Position numbers and translations under genes: made by a program
In this document: one piece after another, positions 17,981 through 26,914 of the stretch
How the letters are laid out: the number at the start of each line of letters is the position of its first letter
Position numbering within the stretch: position 1 is the first letter of the stretch
Notes under the pieces: generated by a model
What the model saw: only the letters and a program-made list of their open reading frames with translations
Database searches by the model: none
Told to the model about the DNA's origin: nothing
From: JBCBWG01 sp039039985
GTDB taxonomy: Bacteria > Pseudomonadota > Alphaproteobacteria > Rhizobiales > Hyphomicrobiaceae
NCBI GenBank assembly: GCA_039039985.1
Contig: JBCCOV010000002.1
Location: forward strand, 19,721 to 83,720
Length of the DNA stretch: 64,000 nt
Reading direction: 5' to 3'

Positions 17981-19537
17981 ATGATCGTAAGCTTTGGAGA
18001 TCTGTTGGAGAAAGTAGCAGCAGGCAAATCCGCCGCGCCTGCGGTAACATGCGCGGGAACCACGAGGTCTTGGAGCGAGGTCTTCCGGCGATGCTCCAAC
18101 GTTGCTGCCGCGCTTCAGGACCTTGGCTGCCGGCCGGGCGACCGGATCGCCTATTTCGGGTTCAACTCGCACGCAGGGTTCGAGTGTTACTTCGCGCCAT
18201 CGCTCGCGGGGATTGAGACGGCCATCCTCAACTTCCGATGGGCGGTGCCGGAATGCATCGCAGCGATCGAAGACTGCCAGCCCCGGGCTCTGATATTCGA
18301 TGAGGCACATGCCGACGTTGCACGAGAAGCGGCCGCGCAGTGTTCATGCGTCAAGCACTTGATCAAGACGGACGGCGCACCTGCTGACGGCCCCGAACTG
18401 GCGTATGAGGATCTTGCAACGCAGACCGGCTCACCGAGCGGGACGCGCTCGTCCGGAGACGACACGCTGATCATCTATTTCACGGGCGGAACGACGGGCC
18501 GGTCTAAAGGCGTCATGCTGTCACACTGGAACCTGTTTGCGAACGCGATGGGGGCACCGCACATCATGGGCAATGTGCCCGACCGGGCCCAACTCGTCGT
18601 CGGGCCGATGTTTCATCTGGCGCCTGGATCGCGCATTTTTTCGGCACCGCTATTGAATGCACATTCCGTACTCATGCAGCGGTTCGACATTCCGGACATG
18701 CTGGCTCTGATCGAGCGACATGCGATCCATTCGCTGACGCTGGTCCCGACGATGATGCACATGATTTTGAATCATCCCGAGTATGGCCGCTATGATCTCT
18801 CGTCGGTCGGCCAGATCACCCTTGGCGGTGCGCCGACACCACGCGATCTTCTGGAAAAAGTGATCCGGCAGTTTCCCGGCGCGAAGCTCGCCAACGGGTA
18901 CGGCATGACCGAGATGTCGCCGATGCTGGCGGCACTAACGTCCGAATTCTTCGTGCTCGACGGGCCGTTGGCCGGAAAACTCAATTCTGTCGGTCGCCCC
19001 GTACCGTGTCTCGATTTGCGCATTTTCGATGAACAGAACCGCGAAAAGCCGCGCGGTGAGATTGGCGAGATCGTCGCGCGCGGGCCGACCGTCATGAAAG
19101 GTTACGTGAACCGACCGGAAGAGACAGCGGAGGCGTTACGCGGCGGCTGGTTCCATACCGGTGACATGGGCTACTTCGACGAAGACGGACTGCTGTTCAT
19201 TTCCGGACGATCGAAGGAGATGATCATATCCGGCGGTGAGAACGTGTATCCCGCCGAGATTGAGGATGTGCTTTCGGCGCATCCTGACGTGTCACAAGTG
19301 GCGGTCATCGGCATCCCAAGCGAGACGTGGGGGGAGGAGGTCCATGCGATCGTGATCCTCGCCGATGGTGCCGTGCAAGATGCCGACGCCCTGGTTGCGC
19401 ACTGCCGGCAGCATCTGGCTGGCTACAAGTGTCCGCGCGCGATCACGTTTCGCACTGAGCCAATGCCGGTCTCGGGCGCCAACAAGATTCTCAAGACAGA
19501 GTTGCAAAAGCCGTTTCTCAACCCGACCGACGCTTGA
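17981..19537 (+). CDS. AMP-dependent acyl-CoA synthetase/ligase
   Basis: 518 residues from the ATG at 17981, preceded by GGGAGAGG; the upstream open frame is antisense to the nitroreductase gene. ANL-family signatures are YFTGGTTGRSKGV (about residue 168), NGYGMTEMSP, the hinge HTGDMGYFDEDG with GRSKEMIISGGENVYP, and the catalytic lysine in GANKILKTEL. It activates a carboxylic acid as the acyl adenylate and then the CoA thioester. Followed by a GMC oxidoreductase and a TRAP transporter, it probably activates an imported or oxidised acid. Chain type cannot be told. Confidence 0.9.
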   Translation: MIVSFGDLLEKVAAGKSAAPAVTCAGTTRSWSEVFRRCSNVAAALQDLGCRPGDRIAYFGFNSHAGFECYFAPSLAGIETAILNFRWAVPECIAAIEDCQPRALIFDEAHADVAREAAAQCSCVKHLIKTDGAPADGPELAYEDLATQTGSPSGTRSSGDDTLIIYFTGGTTGRSKGVMLSHWNLFANAMGAPHIMGNVPDRAQLVVGPMFHLAPGSRIFSAPLLNAHSVLMQRFDIPDMLALIERHAIHSLTLVPTMMHMILNHPEYGRYDLSSVGQITLGGAPTPRDLLEKVIRQFPGAKLANGYGMTEMSPMLAALTSEFFVLDGPLAGKLNSVGRPVPCLDLRIFDEQNREKPRGEIGEIVARGPTVMKGYVNRPEETAEALRGGWFHTGDMGYFDEDGLLFISGRSKEMIISGGENVYPAEIEDVLSAHPDVSQVAVIGIPSETWGEEVHAIVILADGAVQDADALVAHCRQHLAGYKCPRAITFRTEPMPVSGANKILKTELQKPFLNPTDA

Positions 19538-19644
19538 CGGGCGGACGATCGCGCTCTCGAATTGCCCACCAACGTAAGCGCCGCATACTCACGCGCGCCG
19601 CGAACGACAAATCCGTATCAAACGGTTGCCATAGGAGGAGACGT

Positions 19645-21270
19645 ATGACGGGGGAAAGCAGCGAGCCCTACGACTACATCATCGTCGGGGCCGGCTCGGC
19701 TGGCTGTGTTCTCGCCGCACGGCTGACGGAGGATGGGAAATCACGTGTCCTGCTGCTGGAGGCCGGTGGACCGGACAATGGCTTTTGGATTGATCTCCCG
19801 GTCGGGTTCGTCAAACTGATGACGAACGCAAAGTACAACTGGCTGTTTGAGACGGAGCCGGAAGACAACGTTCACGGCCGCCGAATACCGATTCCGCGCG
19901 GCAAGGTCATCGGCGGGTCCAGTTCGATAAACGGCTTGATATTCGTTCGGGGCCAGCCACTCGACTATGACACCTGGTCGCAGCTGGGCAATCGCGGTTG
20001 GTCGTATGACAGCGTGCTCCCATACTTCAAAAAACTCGAACACTTCGAGCGCGCGGACAGCCGTGACGTTGCCGAAACACGTGCGACCGGTGGCGTGCTC
20101 AATGTGGTGGACGCGCCGGTGCGGCACGAACTCGCCGATGCGTTCGTCGATGCTGGCGAAGCTCTCGGGATTCCGCATAACCACGACTACAACAGCGGCA
20201 CGCAAGACGGCATGGGATACTACCAGTACACCATGCGGAACGGCCGGCGGGTCAGCGCGGCGCGCGCCTATCTTGATCCCGCGCGCAGACGGCCAAATCT
20301 GCGTATTGAAACGCATGCCCACACAACGCGGGTTCTGCTGGATGGCAAGCGTGCCATCGGAGTCGCCTATGACCAAAACGGCGTCTCGCGTGAGGCACAC
20401 GCGCGGAACGTCATCATTGCTGCGGGTGGCGTGCAGTCACCGCAAATCCTTGAGCTGTCGGGTATCGGACAACCCGAACACCTCAAGACAATCGGTGTCC
20501 CAGTTACTCATGCGCTTCCGGGCGTTGGCGAAAACTATCGCGATCACATCGCCGCGCGCATGAGTTGGCGCGTGAAGAATACCGTCAGCTTCAACGAGCG
20601 GTCCCGTGGTCTGCGGCTCATGCTTGAAGGATTGCGATATTATACAACCGGACGCGGGTTGCTGACGGTTGCGTCATCTCTCGCCCACGGCTTCATCAAA
20701 ACCCGGCCGGAGTTGGAAAGCCCGGATGTTCAGCTGTTTTTCATGCCGGTCAGCTACTCGGACCCCAACAACCGTGGTGTGATGGATAAAGAGCCAGGCA
20801 TGACCGTGACGGTTTACCAGTTGCGGCCGGAATCAACGGGATCGATCCACGCCAAGTCCGCCGATCCACTGGCAGCCCCAGCCATTCGACCGAACTTTTT
20901 TGCAGTGGAGGAAGATCGCCGCACGATCGTTGCCGGCATGCGCATGACACGAGATATCGTGTCGCAGGCACCCTTTAACCCCTATCGGGAATTTGAAACC
21001 AAGCCGGGGGATGCGATGCAAAGCGACGAGGATCTGTTGAGCTTCTGCCGTGATACCGGACAGACGGCCTATCACCCGGTTGGCACGTGTAAGATGGGCC
21101 ACGATACGATGGCAGTTGTTGATGAGCGTTTGCGTGTGCATGGCCTCGACGGCCTGCGCATTGTCGATGCGTCCATCATGCCGACGATGGCGTCGGGCAA
21201 CACCAACGGTCCGGTGTTGATGATTGCGGAAAAGGCAGCAGACATGATCCGCGAAGACGCGCGCATATGA
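19645..21270 (+). CDS. GMC family FAD-dependent oxidoreductase (choline dehydrogenase-like)
   Basis: 541 residues from the ATG with AGGAGGAG upstream. It has the ADP-binding YIIVGAGSAGCVLAARL, the GMC signature 1 region (RGKVIGGSSSINGLIFVRG), signature 2 (AGGVQSPQILELSGIG) and the catalytic His region HPVGTCKMG, ending with VDASIMPTMASGNTNG. Length matches alcohol/choline dehydrogenases. It likely oxidises an alcohol to an aldehyde ahead of acid activation by the preceding CoA ligase. Confidence 0.92.
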   Translation: MTGESSEPYDYIIVGAGSAGCVLAARLTEDGKSRVLLLEAGGPDNGFWIDLPVGFVKLMTNAKYNWLFETEPEDNVHGRRIPIPRGKVIGGSSSINGLIFVRGQPLDYDTWSQLGNRGWSYDSVLPYFKKLEHFERADSRDVAETRATGGVLNVVDAPVRHELADAFVDAGEALGIPHNHDYNSGTQDGMGYYQYTMRNGRRVSAARAYLDPARRRPNLRIETHAHTTRVLLDGKRAIGVAYDQNGVSREAHARNVIIAAGGVQSPQILELSGIGQPEHLKTIGVPVTHALPGVGENYRDHIAARMSWRVKNTVSFNERSRGLRLMLEGLRYYTTGRGLLTVASSLAHGFIKTRPELESPDVQLFFMPVSYSDPNNRGVMDKEPGMTVTVYQLRPESTGSIHAKSADPLAAPAIRPNFFAVEEDRRTIVAGMRMTRDIVSQAPFNPYREFETKPGDAMQSDEDLLSFCRDTGQTAYHPVGTCKMGHDTMAVVDERLRVHGLDGLRIVDASIMPTMASGNTNGPVLMIAEKAADMIREDARI

Positions 21271-21482
21271 GCCATGCACATGGCATCGGTCAGATTGATA
21301 CTATGATAACTGCCGATTGCGCGGCGCGCTATGCCGTCCTAGGCTGACATCGCGAAAAAGGGATCCGGACGTATCGGCGGATCGCCCTGAAAGGTCTCGA
21401 AGAAGGCCAACGCCGGCGGGGCAAGATCCAGATGTTGTCGATCACGCCCGGTCGCCGGATGAGGAAACGTGCGAGGAAACGA

Positions 21483-22589
21483 ATGACCAAACGTGATATC
21501 AACGACCGTATTGTGCAGAAAATTGCCGGTACCGAGATCCGACGGCGCGATGTCGTGCGGGCTGGTTTGACCGGCGCATCGCTGGCTGCCGTGGCAGGCA
21601 TATCGTCGACGGGCGCACAAGCACAAAGCCCGGAATTCCGCTTTCGCATGCAGGCCTTCCTGGGCCCAGGCACAACGGAATGGGAAGTTCTCGTCCCGCG
21701 CTATATTGAGCGCGTCAAACAGCTTTCCAACGGGCGCATTCAGATCCAGGCGTTCCCACCGGGCGCACTGGTTCCAACATTCGAGATGCTCGATGGCGTT
21801 GGTAAGGGCGTCGTCGACATCGGCTATGCGGCCCAGGTCTATTGGCGCGGCAAGATCCCATTTACGCTCTGGACGTGGGGCGTCCCATTCGCGTTTTCAG
21901 CGCTCGACCACTACGACTACCTGTGGCACGAGACCGACCTGATCGGCATTGTCCGCGACGCGTTCGCCAAACAGAACGTCCACTTCCTCGGGCCCGTCTA
22001 TTCCGATGAGTGGGGCGCAACCATGTCGCGGAAAGAGCTGAAGCGGCTGTCGGACTTTAACGGTGTAAAGATCCGGTCCTTCGGTCTCGGTGCCGAGATC
22101 TGGAAGTCGCAAGGCGCCAGCATCGTAACAATCCCTGGAGAGGAACAGTACACCGCCATGTCGACCGGCGTCATTGATGCCTCGAACTGGGGCTCGCCCG
22201 ATGGCTTCAAAGCGGTCAAGCTGCACGAGGTGGCGAAGTTCTATCTCGGCCCGTCGCTGATCAAGTTCGACATGGAAGATCAGTTCATGAATATGCGGTC
22301 TTACAACTCTCTGCCCGATGATCTAAAGGCCGTCATGAACATCGCAACCCGCGTCTACGCCGTAGAGCGCGCGACCACGTCGACAATCAATAGCGCAAAA
22401 GCAGTCGGTATCATGAAGGACGCCGGGGTGAAGTTCTCTTCACTTCCCGCCGAGGATGTCGAGACGATGAAAAAGGTCTCAAGCGAGGCACTGCAGCGGA
22501 TGGCGACAAAGGATGCCGAAACTCAGCGCGTCTTGAAGATCATATTCGACACCCGCGACACTTTGGGCCTGCGCCCAACCGACATCTGA
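21483..22589 (+). CDS. TRAP transporter substrate-binding protein (DctP family), first system
   Basis: 368 residues from the ATG at 21483, with GAGGA 6-7 bases upstream. A twin-arginine-like signal (IRRRDVVRAGLTGAS) is followed by a hydrophobic stretch ending near AQAQ. Family features include NGRIQIQAFPPG, GVVDIGYAA, GVKIRSFG with the conserved Arg that pairs with the ligand carboxylate, and ASNWGSPDGF. The MmpS-like WGSP region suggests the subgroup that binds keto acids or aromatic acids, but this is not firm. A hairpin follows before the DctQ gene. Confidence 0.9.
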   Translation: MTKRDINDRIVQKIAGTEIRRRDVVRAGLTGASLAAVAGISSTGAQAQSPEFRFRMQAFLGPGTTEWEVLVPRYIERVKQLSNGRIQIQAFPPGALVPTFEMLDGVGKGVVDIGYAAQVYWRGKIPFTLWTWGVPFAFSALDHYDYLWHETDLIGIVRDAFAKQNVHFLGPVYSDEWGATMSRKELKRLSDFNGVKIRSFGLGAEIWKSQGASIVTIPGEEQYTAMSTGVIDASNWGSPDGFKAVKLHEVAKFYLGPSLIKFDMEDQFMNMRSYNSLPDDLKAVMNIATRVYAVERATTSTINSAKAVGIMKDAGVKFSSLPAEDVETMKKVSSEALQRMATKDAETQRVLKIIFDTRDTLGLRPTDI

Positions 22590-22634
22590 TGCGGTGCCGC
22601 TTCTTCTTAAGTGGCGACTGCGAACAGACTGCTA

Positions 22635-22657
22635 CGGGTGGCTTTACATGCCGCCCG
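22635..22657 (+). terminator. hairpin with T-rich tail between dctP and dctQ, first TRAP system
   Basis: CGGGTGGC, a 7-base loop and GCCGCCCG pair over 8 positions with one G-U. TCGTTTTCTTCC follows, giving a weak intrinsic-terminator shape. It lies between the substrate-binding protein and the membrane genes and would reduce readthrough into the permeases. Confidence 0.6.
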
Positions 22658-22695
22658 TCGTTTTCTTCCAACTTCCCCGCAGCGAGGATTGATGA

Positions 22696-23247
22696 ATGGA
22701 TGCGGTTCGGTTCGCCGTCCGAGCTATCGACGGGCTGAATGGAGTCATTGGACGAGTCACGGCCGTCTCATTGCTGTTCCTGATCGGGCTCGTGGTTTGG
22801 GAAGTGTTTCTGCGCTACGTGATGCAGGCACCGACGACCTGGGGCAATGAACTGATTTCATATCTGTTCGCGGGCTACATCCTGCTCGGCGGCGGCTATA
22901 CGCTGCTCCATCGCGATCACGTATCGATGGACATCGTCTACGCGCAGCTCTCTCAACGCGCGAAGGCCATCATCGACGTTCTGACCGCCGGCTTCGTCAT
23001 CATCTATTGCGTCGTGCTTCTGCATCAGACCGGCATCATGACGTACGAGGCCTGGGAAAGCGGCCAGCGGGCCGGTTCAGACTGGAGCCCACCCCTGTTT
23101 CCCGTCTACCTGACGATGCCGGTGGGTGCGGCCCTCATTCTCTTGCAAGCGATCGCCAAGCTCGCCCGCGATTTGTATATGGCTTTTACTGGTGATCTTC
23201 TGACGCCGGAAACGGCCGAGATTACCGATAAAGAGGTGGCGCTGTGA
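22696..23247 (+). CDS. TRAP transporter small permease (DctQ family)
   Basis: 183 residues with four membrane helices and the DctQ core: WEVFLRYVMQAPTTWGNELI after the first helix, GGGYTLLHRDHVSMDI, and the last helix pair. It forms the membrane complex with DctM. Its stop overlaps the GTG of the next gene (GTGA), indicating translational coupling. Confidence 0.9.
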   Translation: MDAVRFAVRAIDGLNGVIGRVTAVSLLFLIGLVVWEVFLRYVMQAPTTWGNELISYLFAGYILLGGGYTLLHRDHVSMDIVYAQLSQRAKAIIDVLTAGFVIIYCVVLLHQTGIMTYEAWESGQRAGSDWSPPLFPVYLTMPVGAALILLQAIAKLARDLYMAFTGDLLTPETAEITDKEVAL

Positions 23248-24557
23248 GCATCGAACTCGTCACCGTTCTTCTCTTCGGCTCGTTTATCCTGCTGATGATT
23301 GCAGGCGTCCCACTGGTGTTCGCGCTTGGCGGCTCGGCTGTCATTGGAACCTACTTTCTCTGGGGCCCCAACGCACTCTATGCCGTCGGCATTCGCACGT
23401 TCAGTTCGGCGACCAGCTTCGTCCTGCTTGCAATACCTATGTTCATATTCATGGGAGCCATGCTGGAGCGTGCCGGCATAGCCAATGATCTCTATTCCAT
23501 GATGCAGAAGTGGCTTGGCGCCGTGCGCGGCGGGCTTGCAGTTGGCACGGTGCTCGTCTGCACGATCTTTGCCGCACTTGTTGGCGTAAGCGGTGCCGCC
23601 ACTGTCACCATGGCGTTAGTGGCGTTGCCGTCGATGCTCGGCCACAAGTACGATAAGAGCCTCAGCCTCGGCTGCATTGCCGGCGGCGGCGCACTGGGCG
23701 TGCTGATCCCGCCGAGCGTGATCATGATCGTGTTGGGGCTCTATACGAACACGTCGGTCGGCATGCTGTTTCTCGGCGGCATTACGGCGGGCCTTGTCAT
23801 CGTAACGTTGTTTTCGATTTACATTCTGGTCGTCTGCGCGATCTGGCCGGAACTTGGGCCCGCCGTCCCGCGGGATGAGCGCGCGACGTGGCCGGAAATG
23901 TTTGCAGCGCTGCAATCGGTCATTCTTCCGATCCTGCTCATCGTGGTTGTGCTCGGCAGCATTATCGCCGGCGCCGCAACGCCGAGTGAGGCGGCGGGCA
24001 TTGGTGCCGCAGGTGCGCTGCTGTGTGCGTTGGCCAAGCGCCAACTGACGTGGGACACCGTTTACGAGTCTTGCAAGATCACGCTGCGCTTAAGCTGCAT
24101 GGTGATGTGGATCGTGTTTGCCGCCGCGATCTTCACCTCGCTTTACGCGGCGGTTGGCGCGGATCAGTTGGTGCGCGATGCGCTCTCATGGTTGCCGGGC
24201 GGCAAGTGGGGTGTCTTGATCGGCATGCAGGTGATCTGGATCGTGATGGGGTGCTTCCTCGATCCGATCGGCATCATGATCCTGACAGCGCCACTGTTCT
24301 TTCCGATTGCAACGCAGCTCGGCTTCGACCCCGTCTGGCTCGGTGTGCTGTTTGTCGTCAACATGGAAATGGCGTTCCTGACGCCGCCGTTCGGCTTCAA
24401 TCTTTTCTATCTGCGCAGCGTTGTACCGCCAAACGTTTCCATGGCCGACATTTACAAGTCTGTGGCTCCGTTCGTCGCATTACAGGCGCTTGCGCTTATT
24501 CTGATGATGATCTTCCCGCAGTTGATCACGTGGCTGCCGTATACGATCATGCGGTAA
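23244..24557 (+). CDS. TRAP transporter large permease (DctM family)
   Basis: 437 residues, about twelve membrane helices. DctM features are FVLLAIPMFIFMGAMLERAG, GALGVLIPPSVIMIVLG, TPSEAAGIGAAGALL and LTPPFGFNLFYLRSV. It imports the ligand delivered by the upstream DctP using the sodium gradient. GTG start coupled to DctQ. Followed by a long hairpin that probably ends this operon. Confidence 0.93.
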   Translation: MSIELVTVLLFGSFILLMIAGVPLVFALGGSAVIGTYFLWGPNALYAVGIRTFSSATSFVLLAIPMFIFMGAMLERAGIANDLYSMMQKWLGAVRGGLAVGTVLVCTIFAALVGVSGAATVTMALVALPSMLGHKYDKSLSLGCIAGGGALGVLIPPSVIMIVLGLYTNTSVGMLFLGGITAGLVIVTLFSIYILVVCAIWPELGPAVPRDERATWPEMFAALQSVILPILLIVVVLGSIIAGAATPSEAAGIGAAGALLCALAKRQLTWDTVYESCKITLRLSCMVMWIVFAAAIFTSLYAAVGADQLVRDALSWLPGGKWGVLIGMQVIWIVMGCFLDPIGIMILTAPLFFPIATQLGFDPVWLGVLFVVNMEMAFLTPPFGFNLFYLRSVVPPNVSMADIYKSVAPFVALQALALILMMIFPQLITWLPYTIMR

Positions 24558-24630
24558 TGCCAAGGACTCATGCCGACAATTCCCGGTCGTGCGCGCTGCG
24601 TATGGCCCGCTGATCGCAATCGACATCCAC

Positions 24631-24668
24631 GCGCTCCGGCCTGAAGAGCCCTCAGGCCGGCATAGCGC
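24631..24668 (+). terminator. long hairpin downstream of the first TRAP operon
   Basis: CCGGCCTGA, a 7-base loop and TCAGGCCGG pair perfectly over 9 positions. An outer GCGCT/AGCGC stem extends it with a 3-base bulge. No T run follows. Located 74 bases after the DctM stop, it is likely a transcript-end structure. Confidence 0.55.
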
Positions 24669-24876
24669 GGGTCCGATGAGACTGCCCTAAGCCCACTTGC
24701 CGTTCGTACCGAAACACGCCGCAGCTAGCTTCATCACCGGCTTGCCATCGCCGTGTGGTCCCATGTCGCGTGCCAAATTAGCCAATATCTCAATTCCTTC
24801 CAGCCACTCCATAAGATTGTGATTTAATATCGGAGAGTATTCGCGAAATGGGGCGTTGTCCGCGGATTCCGTACCT

Positions 24877-26532
24877 ATGTCCATTTTGACCAAATCTGCG
24901 AGTGAGCTATCGCCGATCTACGATGCCGTTGTCATCGGCTCGGGATACGGCGGCGGTGTCGCTGCCTCACGCCTGGCGCGCATGGGGCTTAACGTTGCCG
25001 TGCTCGAGCAAGGGCGGGCCTGGCGACCGGGGGATTTTCCAACCTCTATCAAAGCGCAGCGCAAGACCGTGCGCATTGCCGGCCGAGTTCCGAACGTCGG
25101 CAATCAGACCAGCCTTTATCGGCTTACGGTCGGAAATGGAATCACCGTGTTTGCCGCGACTGGGCTCGGCGGCGGATCGCTCATCAATGCAGGTGTTGTT
25201 TTGCGGCCCGACTTTGATTGGTTGCGCAAGACCGGCTGGCCGAAAGCCGTCATGGACGATGGACGTCTGGAAGAGGGACTCAAGAGAGCCCAATCGATGC
25301 TTGGCGCGGCGCCGGTGCCCAATCCAGAGCGGTTCGCCAAGTTTGCCACCATGCAGCGGGCGGCGGCGGCCGTCGGGACCGAAGCGCAGCGGACGTCCAT
25401 GACAATCGCCCACAAGCCGGGCCGGAATGCCGCGGGTGTGATGCAGTATGCCTGTCGGCAGTGCGGTGACTGCTGGTCGGGCTGCAACGTGGGCGCCAAA
25501 AACACCGTCGGCATCACATACATTGCTGATGCGGTCGATCACGGTGCGCAGGTGTTCTGCGAGGCGCGAGCATCATCGATCTCGCGGGTTGGCGCGCACT
25601 GGGCTGTTGACGTCGATGATCTCTCTGATGGCGGAGAGCATCGGCGCGTGATGGCGCAGACGCTGGTTCTCGCTGCTGGCACTTTGGGAACGAACGAACT
25701 GCTGTTGCGCGCAAAGCGGGACGGCTTGCCACTTTCAGAGCGGCTCGGGGAGCGTTTTTCGGCAAACGGGGACGATCTCGTGTTTGCCAGCCAGCTGGCC
25801 GAACCTGCCAACGCGGTCGCAATGGGCCATCCGTCTCAAGCCCCCAACGGCATGTCGACTGTCGGCCCACACTCTATGGCGCTAATCGACCTGGGGGACG
25901 AACAGGGGCCGGTCTGGGTTCATGATGGCACCATGCTCACGCTCATGGCCCGGCTTGCCCCGTTTAAGGAGGTTCTGAAGCTTGGCTTTGCGCGCGCCTG
26001 GCGCTTGATGCGGGGCGGCATCTATGGCGACGAACAAAGCCGTGTCCTGGTCCTTTACGTTGTTGGTCATGATGAGGCCGACGGCCGGTTACGATTGCAC
26101 AACGACAACGTCATTGTTGACTGGCCGGGCTACAGCGCGTCCGCGGCACTGGCGAATGCCGAGAACAAAGTCCGGGCGATGATTGAAGCCATGGGCGGAG
26201 TGTTTCAACCGAACCCGTTCGCCATGCGGGCGTTCGGCGGCAATCGCATCATTGCCCATCCACTCGGCGGGTGCGCGATGGGTGATACCGTCGGGTCAGG
26301 CGTGGTCGCCCCGGACGGACGCGTGTTTGATCCCACCAACGGACCATATGGCCTTCACGAAGGTCTATACGTGTGCGACGGCGCAGCCATTCCCTCGTCT
26401 GTGGGTGTCAGTCCGCTCCTGACGATTACGGCATTGGCCGAACGGGCCATGATGCTGGCGGCAGAAAGGCTTGGCCGCCCGTTGGACGTCAACGCCCGAT
26501 CCGAACCGGCCCTGCGCGACGCACTTATGTAG
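24877..26532 (+). CDS. GMC oxidoreductase, cholesterol-oxidase-like, with a Cys cluster
   Basis: 551 residues from the ATG at 24877 (a TTG at 24856 would add seven residues). It has the FAD-binding VIGSGYGGGVAASRLARMG and the catalytic region HPLGGCAMGD, ending in the family's CDGAAIPSSVGVSPLLTITA. Between them lies a CRQCGDCWSGCNVGAKNT segment, whose closely spaced cysteines resemble a ferredoxin-like motif known in the cholesterol-oxidase-like branch of GMC proteins. It probably oxidises a secondary or sterol-like alcohol. It may belong with the preceding catabolic genes but is separated by a hairpin and about 210 bases. Confidence 0.88.
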   Translation: MSILTKSASELSPIYDAVVIGSGYGGGVAASRLARMGLNVAVLEQGRAWRPGDFPTSIKAQRKTVRIAGRVPNVGNQTSLYRLTVGNGITVFAATGLGGGSLINAGVVLRPDFDWLRKTGWPKAVMDDGRLEEGLKRAQSMLGAAPVPNPERFAKFATMQRAAAAVGTEAQRTSMTIAHKPGRNAAGVMQYACRQCGDCWSGCNVGAKNTVGITYIADAVDHGAQVFCEARASSISRVGAHWAVDVDDLSDGGEHRRVMAQTLVLAAGTLGTNELLLRAKRDGLPLSERLGERFSANGDDLVFASQLAEPANAVAMGHPSQAPNGMSTVGPHSMALIDLGDEQGPVWVHDGTMLTLMARLAPFKEVLKLGFARAWRLMRGGIYGDEQSRVLVLYVVGHDEADGRLRLHNDNVIVDWPGYSASAALANAENKVRAMIEAMGGVFQPNPFAMRAFGGNRIIAHPLGGCAMGDTVGSGVVAPDGRVFDPTNGPYGLHEGLYVCDGAAIPSSVGVSPLLTITALAERAMMLAAERLGRPLDVNARSEPALRDALM

Positions 26533-26914
26533 GTCCGGCGTCCACTACGAACATGCGTCGTTGCACGGTTGAAGGGGATACCGGAGTCGTCAGATGCGGC
26601 GTCGCCCGTTCCAGAGACGTTCGACGTGAATGGCCAAACCGGTGGTACAGGTCAAGGGGGCTGAGCATTGGTTCTCGCACACCGCACCGAAGCCGCAGAC
26701 TCTCAGGGCGAGCCGTTCCGATAGCCGCGTCACAACGTTGCAATCGCTGCGGGCTATCCGGCTCGATACTGTGTCGCACGGGTTCGGTCGCCGAACTCAG
26801 ATCGAATGATCTGACCGCTGCGCAAAGTCGGCTGCACGAGGTGATAAGCCTCAAGTTTGCTATTATGGCCATGCCATGATGCTATTCTGCCAGTTGCACG
26901 GAGAGCCCGCAGGA
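26533..26914. other. intergenic region, nothing recognised
   Basis: About 380 bases between the GMC gene and the GntR regulator. Reading frames on both strands are short and Arg/Ser-rich without family features. No strong hairpin or repeat was seen. It presumably holds the regulator's promoter. Confidence 0.5.

Noticed and set aside
24687..24893. 68-residue minus-strand open frame between the first TRAP operon and the GMC gene
   Set aside because: It overlaps the GMC start, has no clear ribosome-binding site and matches no family I recognise. A short remnant gene cannot be excluded.
26373..26879. 168-residue plus-strand open frame after the second GMC gene
   Set aside because: Begins inside the GMC gene in another frame and continues as Arg/Ser-rich sequence without features.
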